Shown: positions 42,001-54,018 of the stretch, in pieces | How the letters are laid out: each line of letters begins with the position of its first letter | Position numbering within the stretch: the stretch's first letter is position 1 | Assembly (NCBI GenBank): GCA_048772705.1 | Contig: JBLWGC010000230.1 | Coordinates: 1-64,000, forward strand | Direction: 5' to 3' | From: Leidyana gryllorum EB-2025a | Lineage: Eukaryota > Apicomplexa | DNA: 64,000 nucleotides | Position numbers and translations under genes: made by a program | The notes under the pieces: model-generated | Told to the model about the DNA's origin: nothing | The model's database searches: none | Seen by the model: only the letters and a program-made list of their open reading frames with translations

Positions 42001-42233
42001 CAGTTTCGACCTGCCATTCTATCGAAATGTATACTTGCGGATCTTTTTCGCTTGAGTGTAATCCGAACCGTCCCCCCTGCTGCCGCCGGATGTGGAGCTG
42101 AAATGCATATAATTCAGGTGACTAGACATCCACAAGGTATCGCGCCAGGGCACATTCGCCAACCGGACTCCTCTCTGTAAGTCTGTGTTTGTCACAGAGT
42201 CGTGAGAAAGGGGGTTGACCGGTGCCGGTCACT
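42001..42233. other. Spacer before the adhesin gene
   Basis: 233 bp that probably hold the 3' end of the acyltransferase gene and the promoter of the adhesin. I see no gene, RNA or clear signal. Confidence 0.4.
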
Positions 42234-45200
42234 ATGCGCATCCCGCAATGGGTTATCTTGGGGCTATCTCTTGTCAGCGTTTGGAGCGCACACACCAGCC
42301 CACTCATCAAGTTCGACGCCGCAATTGCGCCTACAGCCAGAGAGTTTGACACACGCAAAGCAACTTGGAGACCCAGTACCAGTAACTTTGCCCCTGAAAA
42401 CGCGTTGAGACGCGGATCACCATTTTGGTTGAGCACCACGGCAAAGGTATGTGTGGATCTATGATAATGATGAGTCTGTTCATCACTTCACAAAGGCACC
42501 TATCTTCACGGCGTATTTGAAACAGCCACGCACGCTGAAAGGTGTGCACATCGACTGGGGTAAGCCACCGTAGCATAGGACATAGAAAACTATACATCGG
42601 GTGCAGTTCGTCCTCCACAGAGATGGAGAGTTATTGGGCGTCTCGAGTCCGGTCCCGATCCCACCAAGAGATCTATTCTGCAGAACTGGGAGAGCGCAAC
42701 GTCAAAGTATAAACGAACAGCAGATAACCATCTGCCAAGTCTTTCGCAAGACTATCTCTTCCGATCTCCAACATATGTGGATCGGATAGAGATTGAAATG
42801 GATGGGTGAGAACAGCCTTTGACATCAACCATTGAGAACTCTCTTCGTCACAGATTTTATGAGAATCAGGTGGCCATGTCGTTCATTGGCGGCATCGCCG
42901 ACTCTGACGGACTCTTCGTAAGTGCTAACCATTCTCTCTTCAATTGGAGTGAGCTCCTGCGACCAGACCATCACTTCGGGGATCACTAGCCCAAACCCCG
43001 CGGAAGAGTTCTGCCTACAGACTCCGGCGGGAACGAAAACCCTCGCCGGAGCTTCGGTTGTCTTGGATAGCTGTTTGAGGAGTATCGCTCTGACAGATGG
43101 CCGAGATCTCTTTGTCATAGATCCCACCTATCCTGATCTGGTGGTCCATGCTCAAACGGGCTTGGTGCTCTCCGCTAACGATGACCCGTGAGTTTTTGAC
43201 ATTGCAGAACCTGAGACCTCGCGCAACTCTCGCAGAGATAAATCTCCTCTGACTTTGATCCCCCGGTCTGTCGCCATTTCCTCTGCCCGCAATGAGTCTT
43301 CGGTGGCCTTTCAAGCGAGCAGTCACCTGCGTTTCGGGGGAACATCAGCTCCGGCACATCTCTGTCTCACACTGAAAGGAGATCGAGCCGGTGACCTCAA
43401 CTTGGCTCTCAATGTAAGTGACATTCAGTGACAAATAGACCAAATGGCTCTCTGAAAGACTCTGTCGTCTGCAACGAGTGTGGCGGACGATGCCCATACA
43501 CCAGATGCCGCTATAGACGGCGATGACAATACGTACTGGTCGTCGGCGGATTTTGGCATAGTGCGGTCTCCTTTGAAAGTTGAAATCATTGTGGACCTCG
43601 AGGAGGCCAAGAGGCCCAGAGACGTCCGTAGGTGAATCACAAGTCGACCTCTTCGATACCGATTGCAGATGTCCGATGGGAGTATCCGGCGTCAACCTTT
43701 TCTGTGATTGCATCGAACGACAAGCAGAACTTTGAAGTCGTTGCCGAAGTTCATGGCAATGCCGAATTCTATTCCGTTGTCCATTTGCAGCACTCACACG
43801 TGACTGGGAAATATCGCTATTGGGGGTAAGGAAGGTCGTCAACTCTCGCCCGCCACAATTCATTTCACCTTTAGACTACGTATGACTGCTCCTCATCACC
43901 AATATGGTTTAGCGGACGCTCAAAGGAAGCGGTATGTATACGCGATCAGAGAGATCGGATTGATGACTTACGGCGTCGAGCCTTTATTGCTGCCATGTGC
44001 TGTGAGTTCCCGCCACCGAGGGAGGCAGTGTTGAAATGCATTACCTTAGGATTTAGAGTCATTGGAGAAAGCCGGCTCAGATGGACGGGACATGTGGTTC
44101 ACTTCCCGAGTCGAGGAGTTCGACTTGACTTCTGCTCTCCAAATAGTCGCGATGGAAGAGCAGTTTGACCGTACCGTGGAATCGCTGGCGGTAGCGGAGG
44201 AGGAAATCGCGGCGGTGTGGCTTCAACGGATGGGAACCTGTCACAAGTCGTCTAATCTGCTTCTCACGAGTTTGGAAGGTGAAATTCAGAGTCGGATTAG
44301 CAATGTGAAGGCGTGGGTCATTCAACACGCCACCAATCATGGGCACACAACATTTCCCACACGTTGTGGCGAACGTCTGCTCTTTCGCCTGAACCAACCG
44401 TCTTTCGTCAGCGGAAACAGTCGCTTGGAGTACAGAGCTGACGAAGGCTTCTACTATATAAAGTCCCGATGCTCGTCAATGCCAATTCGACTATATTGCC
44501 CATCCATACCCTCACATCTCTCGGTCGTCCAACTCGGCGATCACGTGGGTCACCCCGATAAATCCGAGGAGAAACTCGGCTATGTCTTCTACACCGGCAG
44601 CAAGGATAGCTCCTACGTGGACGACTATGTGGATCTCTCGGAGACCGTCAATGGTCCCAAGAGTGTGCTGAGGTCCTGTCAGCGATTGGGATCTTTCGAG
44701 CCAAGAACAATTCAGAATATGGATGACGCGATGCGACTCCAAGAATTGGCGGTCGTTTTGGGGATATGTGACACTCGCGTTTTGGAGACTTCCACAAAGC
44801 CATTACTCATCCCCATCGCCTGGAGTTCCAATACAAATGGAAAAGAGTGGAAGGATTTCAATGGCATCGATGCTACACACCTTCTCCAGTCGCTTCTGGG
44901 ACTTCCACATGACCCCGACCTCTCACTCAGCTACAAAGAGGTTTTCGGATTCAGCTGTCAGTTGGGATGGACCTTCCTGGACTGGGAGGAGGCACGGGTT
45001 GGAGCAACGGCATGTCAAGAGGAGCTCACTGAGGTCGATGTGCGCCAGACACAGCGACTCAGCTGCACCACTTCGCTGGACGACTTGGCAGCAGAGATTC
45101 CTGATCTATCCAAGGATACTCAACTGGCTGTGGTCTGCCCTCACGAATGTTTGCTGAAGGACCATTCAGGCACAGAGGGTTATGCCATTTACGGTGGTCA

Positions 45201-46964
45201 GAGTGGGTACTATCGTGCTGATTCGTCAGTCTGTGGAGCTGCCCGACACCAACGGGTCATACAGGTTGGCGACGAGGGGGATCCAGAAGGTAAGGTCTTC
45301 GCACTGTGCTTCCCAACATGCTCATGCAGAACCAATTATCCTGCAAGCTGCAAATGGGGCTCGGGATTATCCTGCGATAGAAAAGAGCGGAGTATGGTCC
45401 TCATATGGAGGCAAGGAGTGGCCATTGTAAGTGACAGAATACTTGATGAAAATTTGAGCTCATCTTCAGAGCATTCACCCTGCGCCCTGCCTACGGAGAA
45501 TGCGCAAAGTTTGATGACGAGACGCACCTGCACACTGCTGAGATTCGGCACACAAACACTTCCTCGCAGGTAGTGGAGCCGTACCTCGTCAGCCGCAGCC
45601 CTCTCCATACAAACATGACGAATCGTGATCCAATGGTGGCACCTCTTTTGGATCCCCAGTTGCGGATCCCAAATCATTTGGCTATACGATCGCTCCTTTA
45701 TGTCCAACAAACTGAGGTTGCGATGACCAATGATCATCAGATCAAAAATGATGTGATGGTGAGTGGCTGCAATGGGTACAAACACAACTCTTCTCTCTGC
45801 AGCAAGCCCATGCGACATTGCACGATGCCCGGAGTGTGATGAAACCCACAGAACGACTCGCAGCAAAGCTATCGACGCTGTCGACCTTCTCTCGACAGGA
45901 GCTGGCTTACTATTCTTCGCGTCTCCAAAAGGCTCTGAGTGTATTGTTGTCAGAGTATCGGATAGTGCAGAACACTGTCGCTCTGAACAGACAACTCATT
46001 CGGCTGGCCGAGAGTTTTGAGTCCAATAATATTCTGGAAGGACTGAGAAACAATGAGGTTCTGTGGAGACGGTTTACGGCCCATGCACTGCCTTCTAATG
46101 GCAAACGGGGCGGAGCTATATGGAAAGCTGTGCCCACCAATGTCGTTACCGACTCGGCTGCCAATGAGATGGGCATTTTGGCTTCGCCACCCGAAGACCG
46201 GCGTGATCTGGAACCCTGTCCACAAGATGGGACGGGACGCAACCCGATGCTCGTAGGCAGTGTATTGCTGCTGAAAGACACGAAGCTGTATGACTTTGAC
46301 TTTAACGCCACCTTCTTCGCGCCAAAGGATGCCGAAGGAATTGTCGGACTCGCGTTCCGAGCGGCTGATCACCTCAACTTGTGAGTTGAACTTGATTGAA
46401 GTTTGCTTGTATCCTTTTGATGCACCCCAGCTATGTTGCAGGTGTTGACTTCAACAGACACTCCATCGTACTGTTACAAGTCAGAGAAGGACGGTATCGG
46501 ATACTGCGCGAGACAGTTTGGAATGAAGGTGAGTACTGTTTTTGTTCGTTTGCTCGCCACACACGAATGTCTCGTCAGACCCCCGGGAGGAAGCGAACCA
46601 GAATAGGCATATTTTGCGGGTTCGGGCACAACGCGACAAGTATTGGATTTACATTGAAGATGTGGCCCACTTGGGGGCTAGTGAAGCTTTATTGGTGCTC
46701 GGTGCTCAGTCGGAACTATTGATGGGGGGCGCTGTTGGTTTCTTTACATCCCTTTCCGAGACCGCAGTTTTCACCTCGGGTGATATATCCAGCTTCCCAT
46801 GTGATGGCCTGGATAAGAATATGGTGCGCCGCGTCCAAGATGGGGTGATCAGCCGCTGGCAATCGGACAACTTGAGCGCTGTTCTCGAAATATACAACGA
46901 TTACATGAACAAAGAGTCGATGGCCGACCAGGAAATCCTGGAAAAGTCCGAGATCGTGGAGTGA
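42234..46964 (+). CDS. CCp/LAP family secreted multidomain adhesin
   Basis: Fifteen exons, all introns 40-50 nt, joined without a stop into 1359 residues. A signal peptide (MRIPQWVILGLSLVSVWS) starts the protein. Then come: a discoidin-like domain (about 25-170); a lectin-like module (about 170-290); a clear F5/8 type C domain (about 290-440, NTYWSS, VDLEEA and YAIREI motifs); an alpha-helical spacer; a Cys-containing NEC-like segment (RADEGFYYI, RLYCPS); an LCCL domain (about 795-885, CPHECL, SSVCGAARH, SGVWSS); a second helical spacer; and a laminin-G/levanase-like lectin domain at the C-terminus. This order is that of apicomplexan CCp1/CCp2 (LAP) proteins, which sit on sexual-stage surfaces or in secretory bodies in Plasmodium. 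There is no membrane anchor. Exons: 42234-42446, 42496-42559, 42607-42805, 42854-42917, 42967-43187, 43236-43413, 43459-43627, 43669-43825, 43875-44001, 44050-45289, 45330-45426, 45470-45758, 45803-46380, 46431-46528, 46579-46964. Confidence 0.85.
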
Positions 46965-47271
46965 AACACAAAGTTGTCTTGCATGGCCCTTTTCAGTGAT
47001 CGGTTAACCAACCACGACATTGGGCTCGACACTTTTTCCGTGGGCCATCCCCAGTAATAATGGAGGGAGACCACAAGCAGCCCCACGGACTGACTGTGCG
47101 TGTCCCAAGGTGGCAGGCACTTTCTGTGCTCACAAGAGCCTTCGCTATCCATTACCCAAAAAGCTGGGCGAGAATGATATGAGACACTTAGTAGCTGAAC
47201 CCATTAGTGTGTGGTGGCATTTGGTCCCCACAAGACAGGTCTTGACAACAAAAGAAAGGTGAAAAAGTGGA
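46965..47271. other. Spacer between adhesin and eIF4G genes
   Basis: 307 bp, the longest gene-free stretch among the host genes. I tried for a tRNA, a snRNA and coding frames on both strands and found none that I could support. An 80-codon plus-strand frame (47020-47262) has no homology that I recognise. Confidence 0.4.
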
Positions 47272-50200
47272 ATGGCCGAGACCTTGTCTTCGGACGCTAG
47301 CGACTTTCGGCCCCCGCGTAAGTACTAGCACCTATTACAACATCTCCCTTTAGCTCACGCTGTCCCACGACGCAATCGTGGCGAAATGTGGCGGCCCAGC
47401 TTGAACCATGACGGAGGGAGCAGGTATGGGGGGCATATCGACAGTGCAGGTGGCGGCCGGCAGCGCTATGGAGCTCAGCAGGGTCCCCAAGCTTCGAATG
47501 ATGCTCCGGAAGGGAGGCAGCGTGAGCAAGGAGGCGCAATGCACCAAAATCGCCATTCGGGCTGGCCAGGCAACGAGCACGACGGCTATAGAAGTCGAGG
47601 TCGCGGAAGAGGCGGCATGGAGTATAGTCAGCGTGGTGGGAGAGGAGATTACCGCCCCCAGGCTTGGGATCAGGTAGGATACACATAGCTGGGTCTATGG
47701 CTGGGACAATAGTAGTTCTCACTGTCGTCTGCAGCAGAGTCAACACTCACATCGTGGTACAGCCCGCCGGGTGACGCGCGGCCCTCCCTCCAACCCCTCT
47801 CTAAATCGGCTGAGTTCTACGGATAGCGACGCTACTGGACGCGAGCAAATCCATACTGCTGGACGTCAGTACGGCCCCGCGGGGGGACAGGGGCCGCGAA
47901 CGATGTCAGTGTACGATCAAGACAGAGTTTATCAGCAGAAGCAGGGGTACTGCGGAAGTAGTGGCAAGGGAGGGAAAATCACCGGAGGTCAACAGAGTCC
48001 TACTAAGGATACTGCAGAAACACCGAGAGAACCTATGGGCAGAAGTGGGAATGGGCGTGCCATTTTGACAGGCCCTCCGTCATCAGCACAGATGGCCAAG
48101 GCGACGTATCCCGCCAAGCCCGCACCTGTGGAAACGGCACGCCCTCCTCTCCCGGAGGCTCCCACTTCACCCTCCAACAAAGCGCGGGCCGCGATGGCAG
48201 CGTATCCCACCCAACAACCTCCTCCGTACACCAGTCGTCCCCCAATGGTGCCCATGGAAGCAGGACGAGTTATGACCTCTCCTTCTGCCTTGCGACCGTT
48301 GGAGCAAGGGTCAGCCGCAGCTGCTTTACTCCCTCCAGAGGCTCATTGGGGGCCTCAGATCGCAGGGAGAGTTGTGCCTGTCGCTCCCCATTTCCTGTCA
48401 CCACTGGCGGGGATGATGGCACCGCCCTCACCGCTACCCATGACAGCCAGTGAGTTCCAATCGCCGGTGCATCTTTCTCAATCCTCACTGCTGCAGCGCT
48501 CGAAACACCTCCACAGTTTGACCCGAAGCATAGAGGTCCGAATCCGCTGACTGCCGGTCCGGCATTGAAGCTGCAGAACATGCGACTGAGTGACTATGTC
48601 GCCGCCTTGACTCGAGCACGGAACGAGAAGCGCCGTGCTCTTCAGGAACGCGAGCCCCCCATCTCGCCACACCCGGAGGAGGGCACTGAGGCACCGCCTT
48701 CTGGGCCCATCAAGTATTCTATTGAGTTTATGTTGAAGCTCAAAGATTCACCGGCGAGTCGGGAGTCGCAGCCACTCCTTCCATCAATGAATAAGGACTT
48801 CGGACCACGTAACCATCACACTCGGCGCCGATCGCTTGCTGGACAACAAGGTCCCTCGCCTGGTGAGATCCATCAGAGCCGTGCGTCTGAGCATTCTCAT
48901 CGCTACGACGACGCCCAAGATCCAACGCCAATCATGGGAACTGGCGAGCCGTCGCTCCCGATACCGCCTCCCAGGATGCCAAAACCACAGTTGTCCAAAG
49001 AAGCTGCTTTACAGCGTCACGTGAAGAGTCTACTGAACAAGATGACAGTGGAGCGCTTCGTTGAGATATCCAATATGCTGTGTAAGGGTCAATTATTGTT
49101 GTGTGCTTCTCTGACAGTTTCCCCCAGCTGGCTGTTTGGAAAAGATCGAGAACTTGGAGCAATTGAAGATAGTAGTAGACGAGGTGTACAAGAAGTCGGT
49201 CTCGGAGCCGAATTTCAGTGAAATGTACGCCGATCTCGTGCTGGTACTGCGAGCTCGTTCTCCTCAATTCCCGAATCCCGAGCCGAATGCCAAGCCTTGG
49301 GACTTTCAACGAGGTATATTGATGCGCTGCCAGGACGAATTCAACGAGTGAGTTCCACGAGTTCACCCGCATATGTTGTTACCGTTCGTAGTATGGGGGA
49401 TTTTTCCAAGCTCAATCTGCCCGCGGAAATGCTTGAGCAAATGAATGAAGACGATATCGAAATAGAACGCAAGACTCGCAAAACTCGAACCCTAGGAAGT
49501 AAGTGGCACCATCACTCATGAGATACACAACAACTTTGCTGATTCTCTCCAGACATGCGATTCATTGGCGAGCTTTTCGTTCGCCGAGTGGTGGGGGCTG
49601 GGGTGGCCAAGACTATTCTCGTCAAGTTACTTGAAGGTACGTTCATTGTGGCCGCCACCTTCACTTCCGTTGCAGAGGAGAAAGAGCCAGAAGCACATTT
49701 AGTGGAGTGCATATGTGAATTGCTGTCGACTATCGGTAAGGAGAGATTGAGAGCGAGGAGACTCGAGATATTGTTATTCACGATTCACAGGTCCGGCACT
49801 AGAAGCAGGAAACATGGAGACATTGGATACGCTTTGCAATACTTTGGTGGTATTGCGGGCTTCTGGCCGGTATGAGAATCGGATTTGTTACAAAATCCAA
49901 GATTTGCTCGAGTTGCGCGACGCCAGCTGGCGTCAAAAGACAGTGTTCAAGCAGAAAGCGAAAGCATTGTCAGAATTCCGCCACGATGCCGAGGTGAGTC
50001 GTCCTCTAAGATTCTATACATTCATCCAACAATCACTCATTCAGGGCCCGGAAGTGGAGATTGTCGGCCAGGAGAGTAATCATCCCTACAAGGATCACGT
50101 ACGATTCTGGAACGACCAGTTTTCAGCCCGCAAGAAGGAAGCCAAAGCTCGGAGGAACGAAGAGTCTGTAGCTCCTCTAGTCGTTCCATCTGCCGAGCCG

Positions 50201-50332
50201 TTGCGGCCCTCAAGCCCGTCTGGCGGCGAACAAGACCTTGGCCGAGGCAGTATCTCAGGTGACATGATATCTCCCCTATCTGCAGTCAGCAATGGGGGGG
50301 AAAATGAGCTATCACCAGTCGTTTGCGAGTGA
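47272..50332 (+). CDS. Translation initiation factor eIF4G
   Basis: Ten exons with short introns, roughly 870 residues. It starts at the first ATG (MAETLSSDASDFRPP). The N-terminal 340 residues are disordered: Arg/Gly-rich, then Pro/Ser-rich. The YSIEFMLKL element (near 400) matches the eIF4E-binding/linker region. The MIF4G HEAT domain follows: LLNKMTVERF, NMRFIGELF (as GNIRFIGELF in eIF4G), HLVECICELLSTIG and NRICYKIQDLLELRD. It would bridge eIF4E, eIF4A and eIF3 in cap-dependent translation. The C-terminal part is short, and MA3 and W2 domains are absent, as in some protist eIF4Gs. The last intron (51 nt, in frame) may or may not be removed. UTP21 begins 34 nt downstream. Confidence 0.85.
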
Positions 50333-50366
50333 AAGCCTTTTTTTTCGTTTTTTTCCGATATCGGAG

Positions 50367-53300
50367 ATGGCAGTGAGGAGAAGTTTGTTTGAGCCAGTCC
50401 GTACACTTGGCCTCGTCTGCAATCCTCTGCCTGTCACTCTGTATGCATTAGGATCTCAGAAATTCTTACTTGCATCAACAGGCTTTGGATACAGAGTGTA
50501 CGATGCAGATTCACTCCTCGTCAAGTATATTTCTCCAATCTTCTCCGACCTCCTCTCCGCCTTAACCTGCGACCAAGACACTGTCTATCTGACCTACGCT
50601 ACTACCCGTTCAATAGAAGCTCAATCCCGCGGCTTGACACTATGGGAAACTACCTTCGAGGACGGCACTCCCATAGGGCTGATGATCTTTGGGGAACTGC
50701 TCTTGTGCTGGAGTGACCGAAGCGTGCGGATGTATAACAAGGCTACCGGCGAGCCTCAGGGAACACTCTTCGCCGCCGCCAATCCGGCTGCTGGGCCTCA
50801 AATTTCTCTCTATCACCCTTTGTGTCACCCCATTGGTCTAATCAACCAAGTAGTCCTCGGTACTCGCGGAGGACGAATAGTTCTCCACGATGTCGTCAAG
50901 AACAAAACTCTCAAGTCACTCAATTGCGTCCAAAAGGCCATTGAGTCCTTCCTCGAGTCTGAGAGTACGCAACAAATTATTCAGCAACTCGGAGGAACGC
51001 CCTCCTCGCTCGATGATTGGATGGTGGATATCGTTACTTGCAGTCCGACTTCGGTTGGCGGAGTCTTCGTCGCCTTATCGACAGCTCGTCCGGACCACAT
51101 TGGAGCTTTGCCTCCCCTCGTCTTCGGTATCGACCTCTCGGCAGACGAGGTTCTGTGTTCTCTCCCGATCCCCAGAAACTTTGTACAAGTAACAGCGCTT
51201 TCCATCAAGGAGGGTAGCGGGTCCGACCCTTGGACGGTCTTGATTGGCAGTCGGGCGGGCGACATTGCACTCTACGACCTGCTGGAGAATAATCTCCTCT
51301 ATCATGTGGAGGGTGCTCACTCCAGCCGACTGGATTTACCGAGCCGTCGGTTAAGTGATGATATAATGGAGAGTGATAATGTTAGTACGGACGATGAGAC
51401 TCCTCGGGCTAAAGCCCAGACGTCCCTCACCAAGGCTGAGTCCGCGGTACCTCGTGGAGGTATCAGCACCTTGGAAGTGGTTGGCACGGCGGCCAAAGGA
51501 GACTTGTTGTTCATCTCAAGTGCCGACGATAACGCGATCAAAATGTGGAGTCTGACAAACGGAGCCCGTCAGCCTGTCCTGATCAAATCCAGAGGAGGGT
51601 TCTCCGGGACTATCCGACAGTTGGATTTCTACGACGAGACCGACGAGGCAAAGGAGCTTCTGGCCGCAGCACACTGCCATGTAGGCAAGCTCAGCTATAT
51701 CCAAGCGCAGCAAGATGTTGTGTTCCCAACAACTCAAGCACTGCAGCGCTTGTCCACCACTTATAAGAGTCGCAAAGCCGTGTTTCACAACATTATGAAG
51801 AGCCTCCCTCCTGTCACTAAACTTCACCATTGTATCACACGTCATTACGACTGGCCCGCCATTGTCAGTTGTCACGCGAATTTGCATCAGGTACGTCGTC
51901 GTTCGCCTTCCCCCGCATCACAAACGCCCTTTAGGTCATGGTTTGGTCTGCACATCACAAGAAGTTGATGCCAATAGTCTTGGAGCTTCCGGTACTAGAC
52001 GGAGACCAAAAGGCTGACAATGGACTGTCTTCGCTCACCAAGGCGATGGCAGACCTATACAGGACAAAGAGTCAACGGCGCATTTCCCAGGAGAAGCGAC
52101 CCAACGCCGTCAACGCTGTCATTTCGTCCTGTGGGCACTTCGTCATCGTCGGCTATGACAACGGGGAGATGCACCATTATAATCTGCAAAGCCGCAACCA
52201 TATTGGACATTTCAGCCGCGATGCAGCCAACATCAAGGCCGAGGCGGGAGACACCAAGCAGCGAGAGGCGTCTGCCTTGGCGCTTGATGCTCTGTTTGAA
52301 ACGAACCCGATCAAAATGACGCAGAAACGCAAGGCTTTGCGGAATAAAATCGTGCGTCTACAAGCGAACCCACTCCAAAACAGTGTGTCGGATGTTGCAC
52401 ACACTGGACCAGTGAAGCATGTCTCCATCCTTCACAGTACTTTTGTATACTCTGCGAGTCAGTCGCCAGAAGACCTCACAATCGCTTGCTGGGATCTCCA
52501 AACAAAGGAAGAGAAGCGACGTATCGACCTTGCAACCCTACTGAAGTCTCCGAAGTTCTTGGAAACGGATCGAGAACGAAGGTCGAGATTCGTCGATAGT
52601 GCCCCTGAGATCACCAGGTGTTTCTTGGGAGGGTCGTCATTCGTCATAGCCCTTGGGAGCACCTTGAAAATGCGCTCTTCAATGGTGCTTATCTTGGACG
52701 CTTCGAGTAATGAGGACGGGGAAGCCACCCTCTTGCGCGCATTCGGGCCTTTCGAAGACTACGAAAGCGTTACTGATGTCCAACTGTCGCCATCCGGAGG
52801 GTGGCTGATTGTTGCCACACTCCTGGAGAATGAGAAAATGAGTAACTTGAGGACTTACGATGTGCAATCCGCCAGCTGCATCGACTGGAGTCAATTCCCT
52901 GCGCCAATTTCCAGTTTCGTTTTCCACCCTTCAGGAGCGTTTCTGTTGACGGCCCATGAAGTGCCATCGTCGTGCGCGACTGAACTTTTCCCTACGGGCG
53001 GTGTGTACGTTTGGGCTAACCGCGAGGCCTTCGGCAGTTTGGACAGCAGACAGTTGATCAAGCCGGCCCAGTCGCCAGTCAAGTTGACATTCCCTCCAAA
53101 CAGACATCAAAACGACGGCTGCGACGAGGGAGAAGGCGAGTTGCTCCCGAGTGAGGAGGAGTCTCAGTCCACGTTACATGCGCACGGCGCGCAGGAAGCG
53201 GGAGTTGTTGCTCTTTCTGCGCTATGGGGGCGGCGGAAGCTCGAAACGTTGTTGCGATGGGAGGATGAAAAAGATGCTCACCAAGTACAGCCCATAAAGC

Positions 53301-53974
53301 GAGGCTCTGACGAGTCAATCAATGAGCCTTTCTTCTTGTTCGACAACACACAGTCGGCCGTATCAACTGCTTCGCCTTTGGGGTTCGGCGATGGGGAATG
53401 GGTAACAGAGGAGAACTTTACCGGTGTAGCAGCATCCAATACCGAGGAAGAGAAAAATAAGGTCAATGCTCGAAAGGTGGCGGGCACAGACTTCCGCGCC
53501 TTGCTACGCAGGATCGATGGGCTCGAGAGACGAGACGATATTCCTGAGGAAGTTGTGCGTGCGGCAACGGAGCTGCTGCAGTCGATGGAGAAGCACGTCA
53601 CCGCTCCGGCTTTGCATAAATTGATTCTACAATTGGGTCCAGTAGCCGGAGGCGACATTGTCGATCTGGAGTGTACCCTTCGTTTGATGTATCTATGGGT
53701 TGACGCTGGTTGTGCCGCGGACTACGTCCAAGTTCTCCTGAAGATATTCCTCCGATATCACGGGCCTACGTTGCTCGAAGCGTTGGCAGTGGTTGATTCA
53801 CAGGAGGAAGAGGAAGACTTGGGGGTATACGCGCACGCCGAAACCAGGCAAGGGTTACGGGAAGCAATGTGTGCATTAGAAAAGAAGATTAGGGACCGAT
53901 GGTCCACCATCGGAGAGGACTTGGACAGAATTATCTGTCTGGCCAAACATGTGTCCTTGCTCCAATTCGATTAA
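50367..53974 (+). CDS. UTP21: UTP21/WDR36 small-subunit processome protein
   Basis: Two exons (50367-51890 and 51935-53974, intron 44 nt, phase 0) give 1187 residues, longer than yeast Utp21 (939). The N-terminus FEPVRTLGLVCNPLPVTLYALGS and the following WD40 blades match UTP21/WDR36, which carries two seven-blade beta-propellers; a second set of blades follows in exon 2. The C-terminal 150 residues match the Utp21-specific helical domain (LHKLILQLGP, FLRYHGPTLLEAL). It works in the nucleolus as part of the UTP-B complex on 18S pre-rRNA. The ATG at 50367 is chosen because the frame upstream lies within the end of the eIF4G gene. A T-rich tract and an AG stand just before it. Confidence 0.88.
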
Positions 53975-54018
53975 TTGAACTGCATGTAGGCGAACACATT
54001 ATCAACATTATATTCACA

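Noticed and set aside
42001-42120. Extra terminal exon of the acyltransferase gene
   Set aside because: It would need an intron of about 18 nt, shorter than any other in the window.
47020-47262. 80-codon frame between the adhesin and eIF4G genes
   Set aside because: No recognisable family, no splice context, and low complexity. Kept as spacer.
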